From Castellaniella sp. S9 (lineage in GTDB: Bacteria > Pseudomonadota > Gammaproteobacteria > Burkholderiales > Burkholderiaceae_B), in assembly GCF_027257175.1 (NCBI RefSeq), contig NZ_JAPFGD010000003.1, forward strand, positions 144,766-208,765: DNA of 64,000 nt. The letters are read 5' to 3'. Below the pieces are notes generated by a model. The model was not told the origin of the DNA. It ran no database searches and saw only the letters and a list, made by a program, of their open reading frames with translations. Shown piece by piece: positions 62,301 through 64,000 of the stretch (position 1 is the first letter of the stretch; every line of letters begins with the position of its first letter). Made by a program: the position numbers and the translations under genes.

Positions 62301-64000
62301 ATCCTTCGATGGCCTGGGCCACGTCATCAACCACTTGACCATCAAGCGCAAAACGGAAGGTTATGTCGGCCTGTTCGGCTACGCCGCCGCCGACGCGACG
62401 ATTCGCAATATTGGCCTTGCCAATGCGGCCATCGAGGGCAGATCCGCATCCGGCATACTCGCGGGGGCCTTGGAAGGTACGGTGGCCCGCGCCTGGACAA
62501 GCGGCACGCTGGACATCGGCGGCGCTTCGGGCGGACTGGTCGGTTCCATCGGCCAGGGTGGCCGCGTCGTGGAAAGCTTCTCCACCGCCACGGTCACCGC
62601 GCATAATGGCTGGTCGGACCCGGGCTGGTGGAACGATGTGGGGGGCCTGGCCGGCTACAACAGTGGCATCATCGAACGCTCATATGCCACAGGCGCCGTC
62701 ACTGGCAATTGGGGGGTGGGCGGCCTGGTGGGCAGCAATCTACAGCATGGCCACATTCAGGACAGCTACGCGACGGGCAACACAGTCGGCGGGAGTTACG
62801 CGGTGGGCGGCCTGGTCGGGCTGAATTGGTCCGGCGCGTACGTCAGCACCAGTTATTCCACCGGCCAGGTGAACGGCACCGGCGGTCTGATCGGCAGCAA
62901 CAACAACTCGGCCAGTAATATTTCCAACTCGTTCTGGGATGTCCAGGCTTCAGGCAAATCCTCGAGCTCAGGCGGCACCGGCCTGACAACCGCCCAGATG
63001 CAGGATCCCTTCACCTTCATCGACGCCGGCTGGGATTTCAATACGGTGTGGGCCAAGTCGTCCGTCAACGAGAGCAACGGCCACATGATGCTGTCATCTG
63101 TACAGTCGGGCACTTTTCACGACAGCTACCTGCGCGTCGGCGCGCTGTCTCGCACCTACGGCGCAGCCAATCCCGATCTGTCCAGCGTCACGACCGCCGT
63201 AGGGGGCGCCGGCGTCGATTGGGGCAGCGCAATGACAGGAACAACCCCGGTAGGCACCTATGCATGGACGACTGCCGACGTGTTGTCCATCACCGGCGGC
63301 GCCAACCGCTATGAACAACTGGATGCCGGTCTCACCATCACACCGAAGGTCCTGGATACAGGTCTGACGGCAAACAATAAGGTGTACGACGGTGTGGCCG
63401 GGGCGACGCTGGACGGCACGCCTCAGCTTTCGGGTGTGATCAACGGCGACAATGTCTGGCTGGGTGGCACAGTCACCAGCGCGCTCTTCGAAGACGTTAA
63501 CACCGGCACGGGCAAAACGGTCGTCGTCCAGGGACTCGCCCTCGGTGGAGCGGACCGGAACAACTACACACTCGGCCGGCCGGATGCACTGACCCTCAGC
63601 GCCGACATCACCCCGGCCGCCCTGAACGTCGCCGCCAAATCCACCCTGACCAAAACCTACGGCGACACCTACGCCTTCGCCGCCAGCGACCTGGACGTCA
63701 CCGGCCTGCAAAACAGCGAAACCATCGGCAGCGTCGACTTCGCCAGCAGCGGCGCCGCCGCCAGTGCCGCCGTCAACGGCGGCACCCCCTACTCCGTCGC
63801 CGTCAGCAACGCCAGCGGCGGCACCTTCAATGCCGCCAACTACACCATTACCTACAGCGACGGCAGCCTGACCATCACCCCGGCCGCCCTGAACGTCGCC
63901 GCCAAATCCACCCTGACCAAAACCTACGGCGACACCTACGCCTTCGCCGCCAGCGACCTGGACGTCACCGGCCTGCAAAACAGCGAAACCATCGGCAGCG
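59398..64000 (+). CDS. TpsA filamentous haemagglutinin-like adhesin, 3' end beyond window
   Basis: At least 1534 residues, reading open to the edge. Residues 1-57 form an extended signal peptide (ESPR motif MNHAYRLVYNESTRHYVPAP, then a hydrophobic core, cleavage near AQA at 57). The TPS secretion domain (about 58-330) carries the NPNG motif (146-149, WLVNPNGVIFGEG) and AALNRVIAGDASQIHGQL. The passenger has GLUG repeats in two blocks (about 600-845 and 985-1180), then a YDG-type domain near 1330 and MBG-type repeats to the edge. Secreted through the adjacent TpsB as a beta-helical surface protein, probably for adhesion or contact. The GLUG/MBG modules resemble those of other large Gram-negative adhesins. 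AAGGA lies seven bases before the ATG. Confidence 0.9.
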   Translation, partial: MNHAYRLVYNESTRHYVPAPETSRTRGKYSGKSMRTAARAALAAAACSALLTGLAQAQTLAPDALPTGGQVVAGHAAIQQDGAQMRIQQGSDRAIIDWQQFDIGSAAAVHFQQPSVDSAALNRVIAGDASQIHGQLTANGQVWLVNPNGVIFGEGSRVDVGGLVTSTLNITNQDFLDGKAVFAREGATGSIINQGAITAADGGLVALLAPTVINDGIITARMGNVVLAAGEQVTLDAGANGLLQVAVDPATVQTLVDNRQLIVADGGQAIMTGKAADSLAASVVANSGIVQARTLAEHNGRILLLGDMNHGTVAHSGLLDAGAPDGGDGGFIETSAATVRIGETARVTTHAPQGQTGTWLIDPSDYTIAASGGDMTGAQLSANLAGSNIEIQSSSGSNTSGEGDINVNDNVSWNTNTLTLTAARHININAVMVAAGDSKLVMNTGTANGGDDAAASGQVRVGLAADAANGFAGRIDFPDRSGTGFLTINGNGYHVLGANDLGVAGDSSNTTLQGVRNNPFGRYALGADIDASATRGWNDGAGFMPIGNGSSNRFRGTFDGLGHVISGLTIERPDTDYVALFGHTLLATLRNVGLSGGGAITGNNYVGGLAGLTQDSTVANSFAADSVTGNNVVGGLVGENSQGSVENSYATGDITGSQYFVGGLVGYNYQSPVGNSYATGSVKGNNNVGGLVGGNIASKISNSYATGSVTGNSDVGGLVGENRDEATIGNSYATGSVTGNNNVGGLVGENRDVATISNSYATGSVIGNNMLAGGLVGHNDASTVLNTYATGSVRGAYYVGGLVGIMRNASLENSYATGLVTGGSGVGVGGLVGYNDASTVTNSYWVQETTGQTNSSGGAAIHSLAALQAALPAGFDQAIWANATNQSTPYLRDSSRSLAYITSDPSAASLYDIIQNVAQLQAVGHNLSGRYALGNHIDASATATWNSDGSGGHHGFAPIGNDIDKFSGSFDGLGHVINHLTIKRKTEGYVGLFGYAAADATIRNIGLANAAIEGRSASGILAGALEGTVARAWTSGTLDIGGASGGLVGSIGQGGRVVESFSTATVTAHNGWSDPGWWNDVGGLAGYNSGIIERSYATGAVTGNWGVGGLVGSNLQHGHIQDSYATGNTVGGSYAVGGLVGLNWSGAYVSTSYSTGQVNGTGGLIGSNNNSASNISNSFWDVQASGKSSSSGGTGLTTAQMQDPFTFIDAGWDFNTVWAKSSVNESNGHMMLSSVQSGTFHDSYLRVGALSRTYGAANPDLSSVTTAVGGAGVDWGSAMTGTTPVGTYAWTTADVLSITGGANRYEQLDAGLTITPKVLDTGLTANNKVYDGVAGATLDGTPQLSGVINGDNVWLGGTVTSALFEDVNTGTGKTVVVQGLALGGADRNNYTLGRPDALTLSADITPAALNVAAKSTLTKTYGDTYAFAASDLDVTGLQNSETIGSVDFASSGAAASAAVNGGTPYSVAVSNASGGTFNAANYTITYSDGSLTITPAALNVAAKSTLTKTYGDTYAFAASDLDVTGLQNSETIGS
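61195..61940 (+). repeat. GLUG-type tandem repeats in the TpsA passenger
   Basis: Nine copies of a G-G-L-x-G unit in a row, period 25-32 residues, each of the form NSYATGSVTGNNNVGGLVGEN. Two neighbouring units (around 61505-61588 and 61589-61672) are almost identical at DNA level over an 84-base period. A further six looser copies occur at 62355-62905. Lower local GC than the secretion domain. Confidence 0.85.
63607..64000 (+). repeat. 267-bp tandem repeat of the MBG-type module, second copy cut by window edge
   Basis: The sequence starting ATCACCCCGGCCGCCCTG at 63607 begins again at 63874, period 267 bases (89 residues). All 127 bases of the second copy visible before the edge are identical to the first. 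Each unit encodes TPAALNVAAKSTLTKTYGD ... and ends in YSDGSLTI. More copies may follow beyond the window. Confidence 0.9.

Noticed and set aside
63094..63978. Minus-strand frame rich in GGGVAVGFGQGG-like repeats opposite the adhesin
   Set aside because: It is the reverse reading of the MBG tandem repeat; glycine-rich repeats arise from the GCC-rich codons of TpsA.

Overview
The window is GC-rich bacterial chromosome with dense, short-spaced operons. Gene content points to a betaproteobacterium of the order Burkholderiales, most likely family Alcaligenaceae (the Bordetella / Achromobacter / Castellaniella neighbourhood). The evidence is the kdsD-kdsC-lptCAB-hpf-ptsN-hprK-rapZ cluster, the rsmI / yraN-SIS-dolP block, a DUF3683-type FAD/Fe-S dehydrogenase, the rsmB-DUF4390-ntrYX operon and TRAP carboxylate transport. 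Genus cannot be fixed from sequence reading alone. No rRNA, tRNA, prophage, CRISPR array or intact transposase was seen.

Layout. 0-6.9 kb: partial ubiE, phoBR, ilvA, a vapBC toxin-antitoxin pair, a GlxA-type regulator divergent from a cysteine hydrolase, and an entericidin-like lipopeptide. 7-12.3 kb: YqaA-like membrane protein, a 1310-residue FAD/Fe-S/CCG oxidoreductase, apt. 12.3-19.9 kb: envelope and regulatory operon (Kdo synthesis, LPS export, ribosome hibernation, PTS-Ntr, HPr kinase, RapZ, RlpA). 19.9-25.6 kb: rsmI, yraN, diaA/gmhA-like gene, dolP, thioredoxin-fold protein, argB, HAD phosphatase, moeB. 25.6-34.2 kb: ctpA, envC, gpmA on the minus strand, then rhodanese, grxC, secB, gpsA, with trmL and comF opposite, and a BioC-like methyltransferase. 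34.2-42.3 kb is accessory: osmC-tetR behind a 45-bp double palindrome, then a GntR-controlled enolase-superfamily / 2-hydroxyacid dehydrogenase / TRAP transporter cluster. 42.3-54.9 kb: rimO, rsmB-DUF4390-ntrY-ntrX, fmt-def, an MFS gene with a coupled 51-residue membrane peptide, a LysE exporter, a MITE-like palindromic element, dprA and a hydroxymethylglutaryl-CoA lyase. 54.9-64 kb: hybrid kinase, NarL-type regulator and a two-partner secretion locus (TpsB, then a TpsA adhesin that runs off the window).

Two features stand out. First, the position between lptB and hpf, where most relatives carry rpoN (sigma-54), holds only 176 bp, and the NtrX regulator encoded 32 kb away has lost its whole AAA+ sigma-54-activation domain. 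Together they suggest that NtrYX has been rewired to work without sigma-54. Second, the two-partner secretion pair is preceded by a hybrid histidine kinase and a NarL-type regulator, an arrangement reminiscent of bvgAS beside fha in Bordetella but built from a different kinase.

Starts were chosen by Shine-Dalgarno spacing, overlap with the upstream gene and family N-termini. Family assignments come from recognition of motifs, not from searches.
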